Shown: positions 55,862-64,000 of the stretch, one piece after another
Layout of the letters: every line of letters begins with the position of its first letter
How positions within the stretch are numbered: position 1 is the first letter of the stretch
Source of the DNA: Hymenobacter volaticus
Lineage (GTDB): Bacteria > Bacteroidota > Bacteroidia > Cytophagales > Hymenobacteraceae
DNA: 64,000 nt
NCBI RefSeq assembly: GCF_022921055.1
Contig: NZ_CP095061.1
Coordinates: 4,813,501 to 4,877,500, forward strand
Direction: 5' to 3'
Made by a program: the position numbers and the translations under genes
The notes under the pieces: model-generated
The model's database searches: none
What the model saw: only the letters and a program-made list of their open reading frames with translations
Told to the model about the DNA's origin: nothing

Positions 55862-57384
55862 ATGTTTCACAGATACTTACTGCTCCTATTGTTGCTGGGA
55901 GCTACTAGCACAGCGCAAGCACAAGCCCTATCCACCGATGGATTTGCCTGGCAACGTTGGTATCCGCAAAGGCTACCCACACAGGATGCCAATGTGCACA
56001 AAATATCGGCAGGAGGATTCCTGTTAATAGGTTTGCACAATGTCGACAGTGCCCATACGGCCTTAAGTGTAGTACGGACCAATGAGCAAGGTGATACACT
56101 TTGGACTAAATGGCGACCGTTGAACCTTGCCTTACGGCCTACGCCCATCTTCCGGTCGTACCCACGTTTAAAAAGCCTACAAGATTCGCAAGGCAACATC
56201 GTACTGAGTTTCGGCCACCACGTAGTAAAACTCAGCGTTGCCGGTGACACGCTCTGGACACACTCAATGGTGCGTCAAACCGGACTGGTAAGCCCGATGC
56301 AAAACGCAATTACCACTAATCCTGTAATAGCATCAGATGGAAACTACACAGTAGCTTATCAGCTTTTTAGTACAAATTATGCTATAAGCGATACGCACAT
56401 AGCAAAGCTGAGCCAAAGTACCGGGCAGATTCTGTGGAGCCAGAGTGTGGGCAGCTTAATAAACTCAAACAACTATATCTTAGATCTACCTAATGGTCTT
56501 ATCTCCCTTGTAAGACAGCAGAACAATTATAAGTTATTCACAGAGGGTAGAACCCCAACACTCTCTTCTTTTAATAATTTCGACATTCTTGGTATTGCGA
56601 CAATTACTGAAAACGGCACTAATAGCTTTGAACAAGTCAATCCCATTAATAATAGAAGAGGTTTTAAATTAGCTATACCTACCGCCGATGGGGTATCCTA
56701 ATTGTCGGACAAGTTTTAATCAAAATAGCGGCAGCAGGAAATGTGACGTGGATCTTTGATCAACCGATAATAGGCGGAGTCGGTCCTTTTGTTGGGAGAG
56801 TTGCGGGAGTTAACGTTGCTATTGAAAACGCTCAAAGTAATATTGTCGTGTCCGGAACTGGCTTTTATCCAGCCGGTCCTGGGCGTGGCTTTTCAAATGC
56901 TCCAGTAGAGCACTACACAAGCAATGGTAACTTCATAAGTTCTAGAGGTTTTCAGACGCCAGTTAGTGGGTACGGCCAATCGGATGGCTCTTATACTGGT
57001 CTTTTTTCTGATGCAGACGGTGGCTATACAATAGGCGGCTTTGCCAGTACCACCAACAAGATTCGATTTTCGCAACTAATGCTAGCGAAAATAGCCAGCT
57101 ACAACCCCCTAAGCCAGCGCAAAGCTACCAGCCAGCACCCATTGCATGTTTTCCCAAATCCTGCCATTGACGCTCACGTCGAGCTACAACTTCCAACGGG
57201 CTTTCGAGACGGCGAAGTGCTTATAGAGGATATGATCGGTCACTTACTGTGGCGCCAATCCGTTACTAATATCCGTGCTTCAACTGTAGCTGTGCCTATT
57301 GGCAATCTAAAGGCAGGTGTGTATTTATTGCGGCTGGTGGCTGGTGATGGTACTGTCCACCAGGCTCGTTTGGTTCGCCAGTAA
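55862..57384 (+). CDS. Secreted T9SS protein, second copy (one frame break)
   Basis: About 507 residues after repair, from ATG 55862, with signal peptide (MFHRYLLLLLLLGATSTAQA). It follows the first copy in layout: LSVVRTNEQGDTLWTKWRPL, LKSLQDSQGNIVLSFGHHVV, then a Por-type tail (PLHVFPNPAIDAHVELQL, IGNLKAGVYLLRLVAGDG). The frame is lost at GGGG 56690-56693: as written it ends IPTADGVS; one G gives TADGGILIVGQVLIKIAAAG and joins the rest. It is the sole break in this AT-richer segment. Surface or secreted protein of unknown role, related to its neighbour by gene duplication. Confidence 0.78.
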
Positions 57385-57429
57385 CCAAAACTGACTTCAT
57401 CTGTATTGCAGCATATTAATATAAAAGCC

Positions 57430-57462
57430 ATGACCTTGGCATTCTATTGTTGCCAAGGTCAT
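57430..57462. terminator. Bidirectional terminator between T9SS protein and uvrA
   Basis: ATGACCTTGGCA at 57430-57441 pairs with TGCCAAGGTCAT at 57451-57462 around a 9-base loop, between convergent genes. Confidence 0.8.
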
Positions 57463-57515
57463 AACTTTTAGAGTTCAAGATTCAAGGCTTAAACTCGCAC
57501 TGGTTTTCTTTAGTC

Positions 57516-60500
57516 TTATGCTTCCGCGTATTTACTGGTTCGCAACTCTTCAGCTAAAAAGCGGCTCGTATGGCCTTTACCTGATTTGGCTACTTGCTCG
57601 GGAGTACCTTGCGCCACAATAGTACCGCCAGCAGCGCCCCCTTCGGGCCCAATATCGATGACGTGGTCGGCCACTTTTATCAAGTCAAGGTTGTGCTCAA
57701 TAATAAGGACGGTATTGCCTTTGTCAGCCAGCTTTTGGAGCACATCGGCAAGGTGGCTGATATCCTCGAAGTGAAGGCCAGTAGTCGGCTCATCGAGGAT
57801 ATAGAACGTTTTGCCGGTGTCCTTTTTGCTGAGTTCGGTAGCCAATTTCACGCGCTGCGCTTCCCCGCCTGAAAGCGTAGTAGCCTGCTGGCCGAGGGTG
57901 AGGTAGCCCAATCCTACTTCGTTCAAGGTCTGAATCTTGCGTAAGATGCGGGGCTGAAACTCAAAGAAGTCCACGGCCTTTTCGACAGTCATGTCAAGCA
58001 CGTCGGTGATAGATTTTCCTTTGAAGCGTACTTCCAGGGTTTCGCGGTTGTAACGGCGGCCTTTGCAAGTTTCGCAGGGTACGTGCACATCGGGCAGGAA
58101 GTTCATTTCGATGGTTCGGATACCGGCACCTTCGCACGTTTCGCAGCGTCCACCTTTTACGTTGAACGAGAAGCGGCCAGGTCCATATCCTCTGATCTTA
58201 GCCTCCGGCAACGACGAAAACAGCTGCCGAATCTCGGTGAACACGCCGGTGTAGGTGGCTGGGTTCGAGCGGGGCGTGCGCCCAATCGGCGACTGATCTA
58301 CCTCAATTACTTTATCAATCAAGTCCAACCCTTCAATGCTCCCGTAGGCCAGCGGTTCACGCTTAGCGTTAAAGAAGTGCTGGTTAAGAATTGGATAGAG
58401 CGTATCATGAATGAGCGATGACTTGCCAGAACCCGATACCCCCGTAATAGCGATGAGCTTGCCGAGCGGAAACTTCACGGTCACGTTCTTCAGGTTATGC
58501 CCTTTGGCACCCTTCAACACTAGTTCAGTGCCTTCCCCTGTCCGCTTTTTCTTACGCAACTCGATGTGCTTCTGTCCACTGAGGTATTGCGAGGTAAGGC
58601 TACCCGAATTGAATATCTCTTGCGGCGTACCAGAAGCCACAATGTGCCCACCATGGATGCCCGCGCCCGGACCAATATCAAGCACGTAATCGGCGTGCAA
58701 AATCATGTCTTTGTCGTGCTCCACTACAATCACCGAATTACCGATGTCGCGTAGATGCTGCAAGGCCTTAATTAGTCGCTCGTTGTCACGCTGGTGCAGG
58801 CCAATGCTAGGCTCGTCCATGATGTAGAGTACGCCCACAAGTTGGGTACCAATCTGAGTGGCCAGACGGATTCGCTGGCTTTCCCCGCCGCTGAGCGTCC
58901 GCACCGAGCGGTGCAGATTCAGGTAGTCGAGGCCCACTTCAAGCAGGAAGCCAATGCGCTTGCGAATTTCCTTGAGCAATTCGCGCGCAATCAGGTTCTG
59001 GCGGTCGGTCAAGCGCGTTTCCAAACCTTCAAACCAGCTCGCTAGCTCGTTCAGGTCCATCACCGATAGCTCGCCAATGTGCTTATCGTCCATTTTGAAG
59101 TGCAACGACTCCTTCTTGAGGCGGTAGCCGTGGCACTCGGGGCACTCCTTGGCTTGCGTGTACTGCTGAATCCACTCCCGAATGTTCTCAGAGTCAGACT
59201 CCATCTGGCGCCGCAAAAACGGGATGATGCCTTCGAACGGTTCGGCATAGTTAGCTTTTTTGGGGTCAGCCTCGTCGTCTTCGGGTATGCCGTAGAGTAG
59301 TCGCTCAATCAGATCGTCGGGCAACTTCTCTAGGGGCGTGCTCAAGCTGAACTTCTGGCGCTTTAGAATGGCGCTCAGCTGCTGGAAAATCCAGATGTCG
59401 CGGTACTCACCGAGCGGAGCAATACCGCCGCGGCTGACGCTCAGCTTGCGATCCGGCATCACCGATTCCTCGGTTATTTCCTGCACCTCGCCCAAGCCAT
59501 TGCACACCGGGCACGCACCGTAGGGGGAGTTGAAGCTGAACGTGTTTGGAGCCGGATCGTCGTAGGCAATGCCCGTGACGGGATCCATGAGAAAGCGCGA
59601 GAAAAACTGCGTTTTCTTGTCTGCTTTTTTCTCGTCGGGGTCCAGCACCAACATGGTGCCTTTGCCATGAGTTAACGCATTCTGCACTGAGCCCGACAAA
59701 CGGAACCGATCCTCCTCCTTCACCACCAGCCGGTCGATTACGATTTCGATGTCGTGAATCTTGTAGCGGTCCACTTGCATCTTAGCCGTAAGGTCCAGTA
59801 GTTCACCATCAACGCGCACTTTGGTGAAGCCGAGTTTAGCAATCTGTTGGAACAATTCGCGGTAGTGACCTTTCCGGCCCTTTACCACGGGAGCCAACAC
59901 TACCAGCTTCTTGCCGTCGAAATGCTGCAGGATGTAATTGATGATCTGGTCGTCGCTCTGCCGAATCATCTTAGCACCAGTGGCGTAGCTGAAGGCTTCG
60001 GCCGTGCGAGCGTAAAGCAGACGCAGAAAGTCGTATATCTCGGTGATGGTACCCACGGTGGAGCGAGGGTTACGCGAGGTAGTTTTCTGCTCGATGCTGA
60101 TTACCGGCGACAACCCTTCGATCTTATCAACATCGGGCCGCTCCAATCCGCCCATGAAGCTCCGGGCGTACGCGGAGAAGGTTTCCATGTAACGGCGCTG
60201 TCCCTCGGCATAAATCGTGTCGAATGCCAACGATGACTTGCCGGAACCCGAAATACCAGTGAACACCACGAGTCGCCCACGCGGAATTTGGATCGAAACG
60301 TTCTTCAGGTTGTGCTCGCGTGCTCCGTATACCTCAATGAAGGGCGACTCGATGCTGCTGGCCGAGCCGGTAAGCTGTCCGCCGACAATAGCCGGCTGAA
60401 TTGCTATAGGCAAAGCAACCGGTGCTACAGCCACTGTTGAGGCCTCTTGATTTTTTACCGTGGCTTTAGGAGCCTTCGGTAACTTAGGAGCTTTAGGCGA

Positions 60501-60536
60501 TGCAGCAGATAATGCCGCGGTTGATTTTTTAGCCAT
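57516..60536 (-). CDS. uvrA: Excinuclease ABC subunit A
   Basis: 1006 residues from ATG 60536. Two ABC modules: Walker [21 protein letters not shown] and [18 protein letters not shown]; signatures [16 protein letters not shown] and [16 protein letters not shown]; zinc-finger Cys in [20 protein letters not shown] and [14 protein letters not shown] with CETCKGRR. Damage recognition in nucleotide excision repair, cytosolic, with UvrB. The first 65 residues are an Ala/Pro/Lys-rich extension absent from the standard protein, possibly disordered. A -7-like TACCTTTG (60568-60561, minus) lies 25 bp upstream. Intact 3-kb frame. Confidence 0.95.
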   Translation of the reverse strand: MAKKSTAALSAASPKAPKLPKAPKATVKNQEASTVAVAPVALPIAIQPAIVGGQLTGSASSIESPFIEVYGAREHNLKNVSIQIPRGRLVVFTGISGSGKSSLAFDTIYAEGQRRYMETFSAYARSFMGGLERPDVDKIEGLSPVISIEQKTTSRNPRSTVGTITEIYDFLRLLYARTAEAFSYATGAKMIRQSDDQIINYILQHFDGKKLVVLAPVVKGRKGHYRELFQQIAKLGFTKVRVDGELLDLTAKMQVDRYKIHDIEIVIDRLVVKEEDRFRLSGSVQNALTHGKGTMLVLDPDEKKADKKTQFFSRFLMDPVTGIAYDDPAPNTFSFNSPYGACPVCNGLGEVQEITEESVMPDRKLSVSRGGIAPLGEYRDIWIFQQLSAILKRQKFSLSTPLEKLPDDLIERLLYGIPEDDEADPKKANYAEPFEGIIPFLRRQMESDSENIREWIQQYTQAKECPECHGYRLKKESLHFKMDDKHIGELSVMDLNELASWFEGLETRLTDRQNLIARELLKEIRKRIGFLLEVGLDYLNLHRSVRTLSGGESQRIRLATQIGTQLVGVLYIMDEPSIGLHQRDNERLIKALQHLRDIGNSVIVVEHDKDMILHADYVLDIGPGAGIHGGHIVASGTPQEIFNSGSLTSQYLSGQKHIELRKKKRTGEGTELVLKGAKGHNLKNVTVKFPLGKLIAITGVSGSGKSSLIHDTLYPILNQHFFNAKREPLAYGSIEGLDLIDKVIEVDQSPIGRTPRSNPATYTGVFTEIRQLFSSLPEAKIRGYGPGRFSFNVKGGRCETCEGAGIRTIEMNFLPDVHVPCETCKGRRYNRETLEVRFKGKSITDVLDMTVEKAVDFFEFQPRILRKIQTLNEVGLGYLTLGQQATTLSGGEAQRVKLATELSKKDTGKTFYILDEPTTGLHFEDISHLADVLQKLADKGNTVLIIEHNLDLIKVADHVIDIGPEGGAAGGTIVAQGTPEQVAKSGKGHTSRFLAEELRTSKYAEA

Positions 60537-60815
60537 GCACTAACGATGCGAATAAGTCTGCAAAGGTACGTAAAACCCGACCTTCTTACTATCCCGAATA
60601 GCTTATTTGCCAAGGGGTTTGGCTAACATAATTCGGAGTATTCAGCCGACAATAGGTGCGGGCAGACTGCCTATAACAACGATGATGGTCTAAAAGTCTC
60701 AGCTTAACTGAAGTTCTACGTGGAGCACTGAGATTGTGCGGCTTACGTGATGAAATCGAAAGAAATGGCGCCGTTATTGCATTGTATAGCTTAGAAACTT
60801 TTCCTTTCTGAAGTC
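60537..60815. other. Divergent region between uvrA and a secreted protein
   Basis: About 280 bases. It carries TACCTTTG on the minus strand at 60568-60561, a match to the Bacteroidota -7 box for uvrA. No hairpin of note. Confidence 0.45.
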
Positions 60816-61493
60816 ATGAAACTCCTCATAAAATCAAGCTTGCTTTTACTGCTAGGGCTACTGCTACAAAGCGGCGCTGCTCAAGCACAGGTGCGGGTGA
60901 GCGTCAACGTAGGACCGCCTGCTTGGGGCCCAGCTGTTGGCTCCGGTGTAGAATACTATTACATCCCGGAAATTGACGGCTACTACGACTTGTATACGCA
61001 GCAGTACGTGTACCTCGATCCGTATGGCTATTGGGTTAGCACGCCCTATTTGCCTTCATACTACGCCAGCTACGACCCTCGTTTTTTCCACCCCGTTGTA
61101 ATCAATTATGTGGGCCGCCAGCCGTGGGGCTATATCCGCGACCACCGGGCGTACTGTAATCAGCGGGGTTGGCAACTGGGCCGCTACTACGGCAACAACG
61201 GCTACTATGGCAACGGTCGTCGGGGCAGTTATGCGCCAGCACCAAGCTACCGCCAGGCTCCGGGCCGTTACGACAGCTCGCCCTACAACAACCGCGGCTA
61301 TGCTCGCAGCAACGACTTCGAGCCTAGCAACCGCGGCAACTACAGCCACGACGATCGTCATGACCGTGACAACTACCGCCGTGACGAGCGAAGCAACTGG
61401 GACAACCGAAATAATGCTGGCCGCAACAACCGTGGCTTCGAAGGAAGCCGCGACGAGCGAAGCGTTCCTATTAGCCGAGGCCGGGGCCGATAA
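60816..61493 (+). CDS. Secreted Tyr/Asn/Arg-rich protein, first paralogue
   Basis: 225 residues from ATG 60816, with a signal peptide (MKLLIKSSLLLLLGLLLQSG, then AAQAQ). Residues 35-110 form a domain shared with the next gene: PAWGPAV, EYYYIPEIDGYYDLYTQQYV, FFHPVVINYVGRQPWGYI and a following HR. Residues 110-225 are a low-complexity tail rich in Tyr, Asn, Gly, Arg and charged runs, probably disordered. No enzyme domain is seen. It may be an envelope structural or stress protein. A terminator follows. Confidence 0.65.
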   Translation: MKLLIKSSLLLLLGLLLQSGAAQAQVRVSVNVGPPAWGPAVGSGVEYYYIPEIDGYYDLYTQQYVYLDPYGYWVSTPYLPSYYASYDPRFFHPVVINYVGRQPWGYIRDHRAYCNQRGWQLGRYYGNNGYYGNGRRGSYAPAPSYRQAPGRYDSSPYNNRGYARSNDFEPSNRGNYSHDDRHDRDNYRRDERSNWDNRNNAGRNNRGFEGSRDERSVPISRGRGR

Positions 61494-61516
61494 GGTCACT
61501 TTTTAAGCAATTTTGG

Positions 61517-61549
61517 AAAGAGCGTCTTCAGTGTGAAGACGCTCTTTTT
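61517..61549 (+). terminator. Rho-independent terminator after the first paralogue
   Basis: AAAGAGCGTCTTC at 61517-61529 pairs with GAAGACGCTCTTT from 61535, ending in a T-run at 61549. Confidence 0.9.
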
Positions 61550-61665
61550 GTTATGCCCATCGCACCTAGTGGACTTCGAAAGGATAAGCAGGATGGCGCT
61601 GCCGTAAATTGGCCTCTTTCTTGCTTTTATTAAATAAGCTACGACAAAATCCTAATCTATTTCTC

Positions 61666-62142
61666 ATGAAGACTATCCTAAAACTTGCTCTAGCGTTGTC
61701 GCTCACAGGCCTCTCCTTTTCCACACAGGCCCAAGGCCGCGGCAACGCTGTACGGCCTTCTTGGGGTCCGACTGTACCCGCCGGTAAGCAGTATTACTAC
61801 ATTCCAGAAGTCGGAGGCTACTACGACCTTAACGCCCAACGCTACGTGGTAAAGCGCGACAACCAATGGGTGCGCGTAGTGAACCTCGACGGCTATACGC
61901 CTTCCTCTTTCCACCCTGTCGTTATCGACTATGTAGGCGCACAGCCATGGGGTCAGATTAGCCAGCATCGTACCCTGTACCCCGTCAGTTTACCGCCCGG
62001 CCAAGTGAAACGCTTGCAGAGCGGCAAAGGGCTACCGCCCGGCCAAGCTAAAAAGCTAAGCGCTGCTCCAGGTGGAGTGTATGTAGTGGAGGGCAAGAAC
62101 AAAGGCAACAATGGTCATGGCAAAGGCCACGGCAAACACTAA
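61666..62142 (+). CDS. Secreted protein, second paralogue with a His/Lys/Gly tail
   Basis: 158 residues from ATG 61666 (an upstream frame from 61609 lacks a signal). Signal peptide MKTILKLALALSLTGLSFST then QAQ. Residues 30-105 share the domain of the preceding gene: SWGPTVPAGKQYYYIPEVGG, YYDLNAQRYVV, SFHPVVIDYVGAQPWG and a following HR. The tail is short and basic (NGHGKGHGKH), with two LPPGQ units (LPPGQVKRLQSGKG, LPPGQAKKLS). Function unknown; the pair shows recent duplication with divergent tails. A terminator follows. Confidence 0.68.
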   Translation: MKTILKLALALSLTGLSFSTQAQGRGNAVRPSWGPTVPAGKQYYYIPEVGGYYDLNAQRYVVKRDNQWVRVVNLDGYTPSSFHPVVIDYVGAQPWGQISQHRTLYPVSLPPGQVKRLQSGKGLPPGQAKKLSAAPGGVYVVEGKNKGNNGHGKGHGKH

Positions 62143-62163
62143 GCTTCTTCTGCGTACGTCAAT

Positions 62164-62200
62164 AAAAGGCCGGACTCCATTATGGAGCCCGGCCTTTTTC
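62164..62200 (+). terminator. Rho-independent terminator after the second paralogue
   Basis: AAAGGCCGG near 62165 pairs with CCGGCCTTT near 62189-62197, with an inner CTCC/GGAG pair, and ends in a T-run. Confidence 0.88.
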
Positions 62201-62264
62201 GTGATGCCAACTGCTAAACCTGTATTTTCGAGCCAGCTTACAACGCCTATACCTTACACATTCA

Positions 62265-63682
62265 ATGGTATTTAGTAGTACACTGTTCCTTTTTTATTTT
62301 CTGCCGGGCTTTTTGTTGCTTTATTTTCTTACTCCTGCTCGGTTCAAGAATATAGTAGCATTGGTGGCAAGTATTGCCTTCTATGCATGGGGAGGCCTCA
62401 ATTTTTTGGCTCTATTTGTTGCCTCCGTTGTAGTCAATTTCTTCCTGATTCGGCTTATGGACAAAGCTGAAGGTTGGCAGAGACGCATCTATCTGACCAT
62501 GAGCATCATCATTAATGTGGCGATGCTGTTTTACTTTAAGTACGCTAACTTCTTTCTGGAGAATTTCAGCGCTGTAAAAACGTCTCTAGGCGGGTCGGCA
62601 CTGACATGGGAGAAGGTAGTGCTGCCGATCGGCATTTCCTTTTTCACTTTCGAAAAGCTCACCTACACCATTGACGTGTATCGCGGTGTGAATAAGCCTT
62701 TGCGCAGCTTCTGGGATTTCATGCTCTACATCATGCTATTCCCGAAGATGATTGCTGGCCCCATCGTGCGCTTCCACGAAATAGCCAGTCAACTTACTGA
62801 CCGCCGAGCCTTCGATACCGTCGATCATAAGTTGGCGGGGTTGTTTCGCTTTGTTATTGGTTTGTCGAAGAAGGTACTTATTGCTAACGTGTTGGGCCAA
62901 GAAGCCGACCGTATTTTCGGGCTGAATCTAGAGGACGTGTCGGCACCTTTAGCGTGGCTGGGGCACTGGCGTATACCTTCCAGATATACTTCGACTTTTC
63001 AGGATACTCGGATATGGCTATTGGGTTAGGTCGAATTATGGGGTTCCAATTCCCAGAGAACTTCAACAATCCCTATGTATCGCGAAGTATCACTGAGTTT
63101 TGGCAGCGTTGGCACATCACGCTTGGTCGCTGGATGCGCGATTATCTGTATATCCCTTTGGGAGGTAACCGGGTGAAACCTAGCCGGCTTTATATCAACC
63201 TCTGGACCGTATTTATCCTCTCAGGGTTTTGGCACGGGGCGGCTTGGAACTTCATTGCATGGGGTGCTTTCCATGGTTTGTTTCTAGTGCTTGATCGGCT
63301 ATTTCTACTGCGCATTTCCAAGCGTTTGGGCGCCTTCAGCATCGTTCCTACTTTTCTAGTTACAGTAGTAGGTTGGGTGCTATTCCGCGCCGAAACATTA
63401 ACCGGAGCATTATCCTATGTGAAGCGCATGTTTAGCGGCGGTCTAGGAGAACTGCCTTACTTCAGTAACGAGTTCTGGATTACACTGGCGATAGCAATTC
63501 TTTTTGCCTTTATGGCTGCTTTGCCACGGGTGGAACGCTGGGAGGTGAGCATGCTGTTTGGCGAAAAGCTCAGCTTGCCCCGTGCAGCAAGCCTTACGCT
63601 AGCTACAGTGGCGTTGCTCATACTTAGTGCAGGCGCCATCATTGGCAATTCATTTAATCCATTTATCTATTTCCGCTTCTAG
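62265..63682 (+). CDS. MBOAT family O-acyltransferase, AlgI-like (one frame break)
   Basis: About 472 residues after repair, from ATG 62265. A polytopic membrane protein with the AlgI pattern: FYFLPGFLLLYFLTP, FYAWGGLNFLALFVASVVVN, VLPIGISFFTFEKLTYTIDV, MIAGPIVRFHEI, IYFDFSGYSDMAIGLGRIMG, and the catalytic His in GFWHGAAWNFIAWGAFHG. It moves acyl (usually acetyl) groups across the membrane onto a polysaccharide or peptidoglycan. The frame is lost at GGGG 62960-62963; one G restores LAWLGALAYTFQIYFDF. The next gene starts one base after the stop and is its likely AlgJ/X-type partner. Confidence 0.88.
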
Positions 63683-63683
63683 C

Positions 63684-64000
63684 GTGGCATCTTTATTTTC
63701 TCGCTTCGCAAAGCAGTTCTTCTTGGCAGTGCTGCTCGGGCTGTTAATCTTGCCTGCTGTGCAAGCTCGGTTTCCGTTATTCGAGATAGGGGAGCTAGGT
63801 GGGTATTTTGAGCGCGCACCCCATCCTGACTTTACTTGGCCCTCTTTGCTTGACAATAGCTACCAGCCAAATTTAGAAAGGTACGTGGAAGACCGGATTG
63901 GCTTCCGCGAACTGCTGATCCGCATTAGGAACCAGGCCGCTTATTCGTTGCTCAGAGTCAGCAAGGCCAATAAAGTGTTAGTTGGAGATGATGAAGTCTT
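63684..64000 (+). CDS. AlgJ/AlgX-like acetyltransferase partner (partial, runs off the window)
   Basis: At least 105 residues, from GTG 63684, one base after the MBOAT stop, so translation is probably coupled. It opens with a signal anchor (FFLAVLLGLLILPAVQARFP) followed by a periplasmic part (PDFTWPSLLDNSYQPNLERY, then VEDRIGFRELLIRIRNQAAY). The phrase 'LDNSYQPNLERYVEDRIGFRE' matches the opening of AlgJ/AlgX/DltX-type SGNH-like O-acetyltransferases that finish acetyl transfer from MBOAT proteins. The active-site Ser and Asp/His lie beyond the window, so this is inferred from position and the N-terminus. Confidence 0.7.
   Translation, partial: MASLFSRFAKQFFLAVLLGLLILPAVQARFPLFEIGELGGYFERAPHPDFTWPSLLDNSYQPNLERYVEDRIGFRELLIRIRNQAAYSLLRVSKANKVLVGDDEV

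Noticed and set aside
61056..61499. Long minus-strand frame opposite the Tyr/Asn-rich secreted protein
   Set aside because: Val/Ala-rich translation typical of an antisense shadow of a repetitive gene.
610..63000. Programmed ribosomal frameshifting or slippage at G/C runs
   Set aside because: The breaks hit unrelated housekeeping and structural genes at unrelated positions, sit in ordinary short G/C runs without stimulatory hairpins, and one (5167) is not in a run. Consensus error is simpler.

Overview
The window reads as chromosomal DNA of a Bacteroidota bacterium of the Cytophagales, most likely Hymenobacter or a close relative. The clues are secreted proteins with type IX secretion (Por) C-terminal sorting tails, many short lipoproteins, a head-GIN-domain (DUF2807) protein, DUF2795 and DUF4142 proteins, type II NADH dehydrogenase, a CrtY-type lycopene cyclase, few clear Shine-Dalgarno sites, fairly high GC in most genes and no phage, IS or CRISPR. 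The genus is an inference. No rRNA or tRNA gene was seen.

Layout. 1-6.8 kb: a lipoprotein, an SDR enzyme, a Spy/CpxP-like lipoprotein, an aldehyde dehydrogenase followed by a GMC alcohol oxidase on the minus strand, and a subclass-B1-type metallo-beta-lactamase-fold enzyme. 6.9-19.6 kb: two paralogous secreted pectate lyases (one with a T9SS tail) sharing an upstream palindrome, lipoproteins, a royal-jelly/yellow-family protein, an MFS transporter, an RluE-like pseudouridine synthase and an amidohydrolase. 19.8-30.3 kb: orphan EutC, secreted trehalase, NDH-2, a CDF transporter, a cupin, a PAS histidine kinase and a secreted alpha-amylase. 30.5-41.7 kb: LuxR-type regulator, bestrophin, SMP-30 protein, pyrophosphatase, a CPA1-type antiporter, EttA, a DUF349 protein, a DUF2795 protein and an orphan ABC ATPase. 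42-50 kb: BLUF photoreceptor, multi-PAS histidine kinase, lycopene cyclase, RBBP9-like hydrolase, LOG protein, MacB/FtsX-type permease and QueA. 50.3-64 kb: IspD, three stress-type lipoproteins, a TMEM175-like channel, two AT-richer T9SS proteins, UvrA, two related secreted proteins, and an AlgI-type MBOAT acyltransferase with an AlgJ/X-like partner that runs off the end.

The gene set suits a pigmented heterotroph that digests plant and storage polysaccharides outside the cell (pectate lyases, amylase, trehalase) and senses light. The most interesting module is the BLUF protein followed by a PAS histidine kinase, facing the carotenoid gene crtY.

A window-wide oddity governs the annotation. 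Twelve genes have broken reading frames. In eleven of them every break (18 in all) is repaired by restoring a single G or C, nearly always in a run of 3-5 G or C. I annotate these as single genes and regard the breaks as probable homopolymer undercalls in the consensus, not true pseudogenes.
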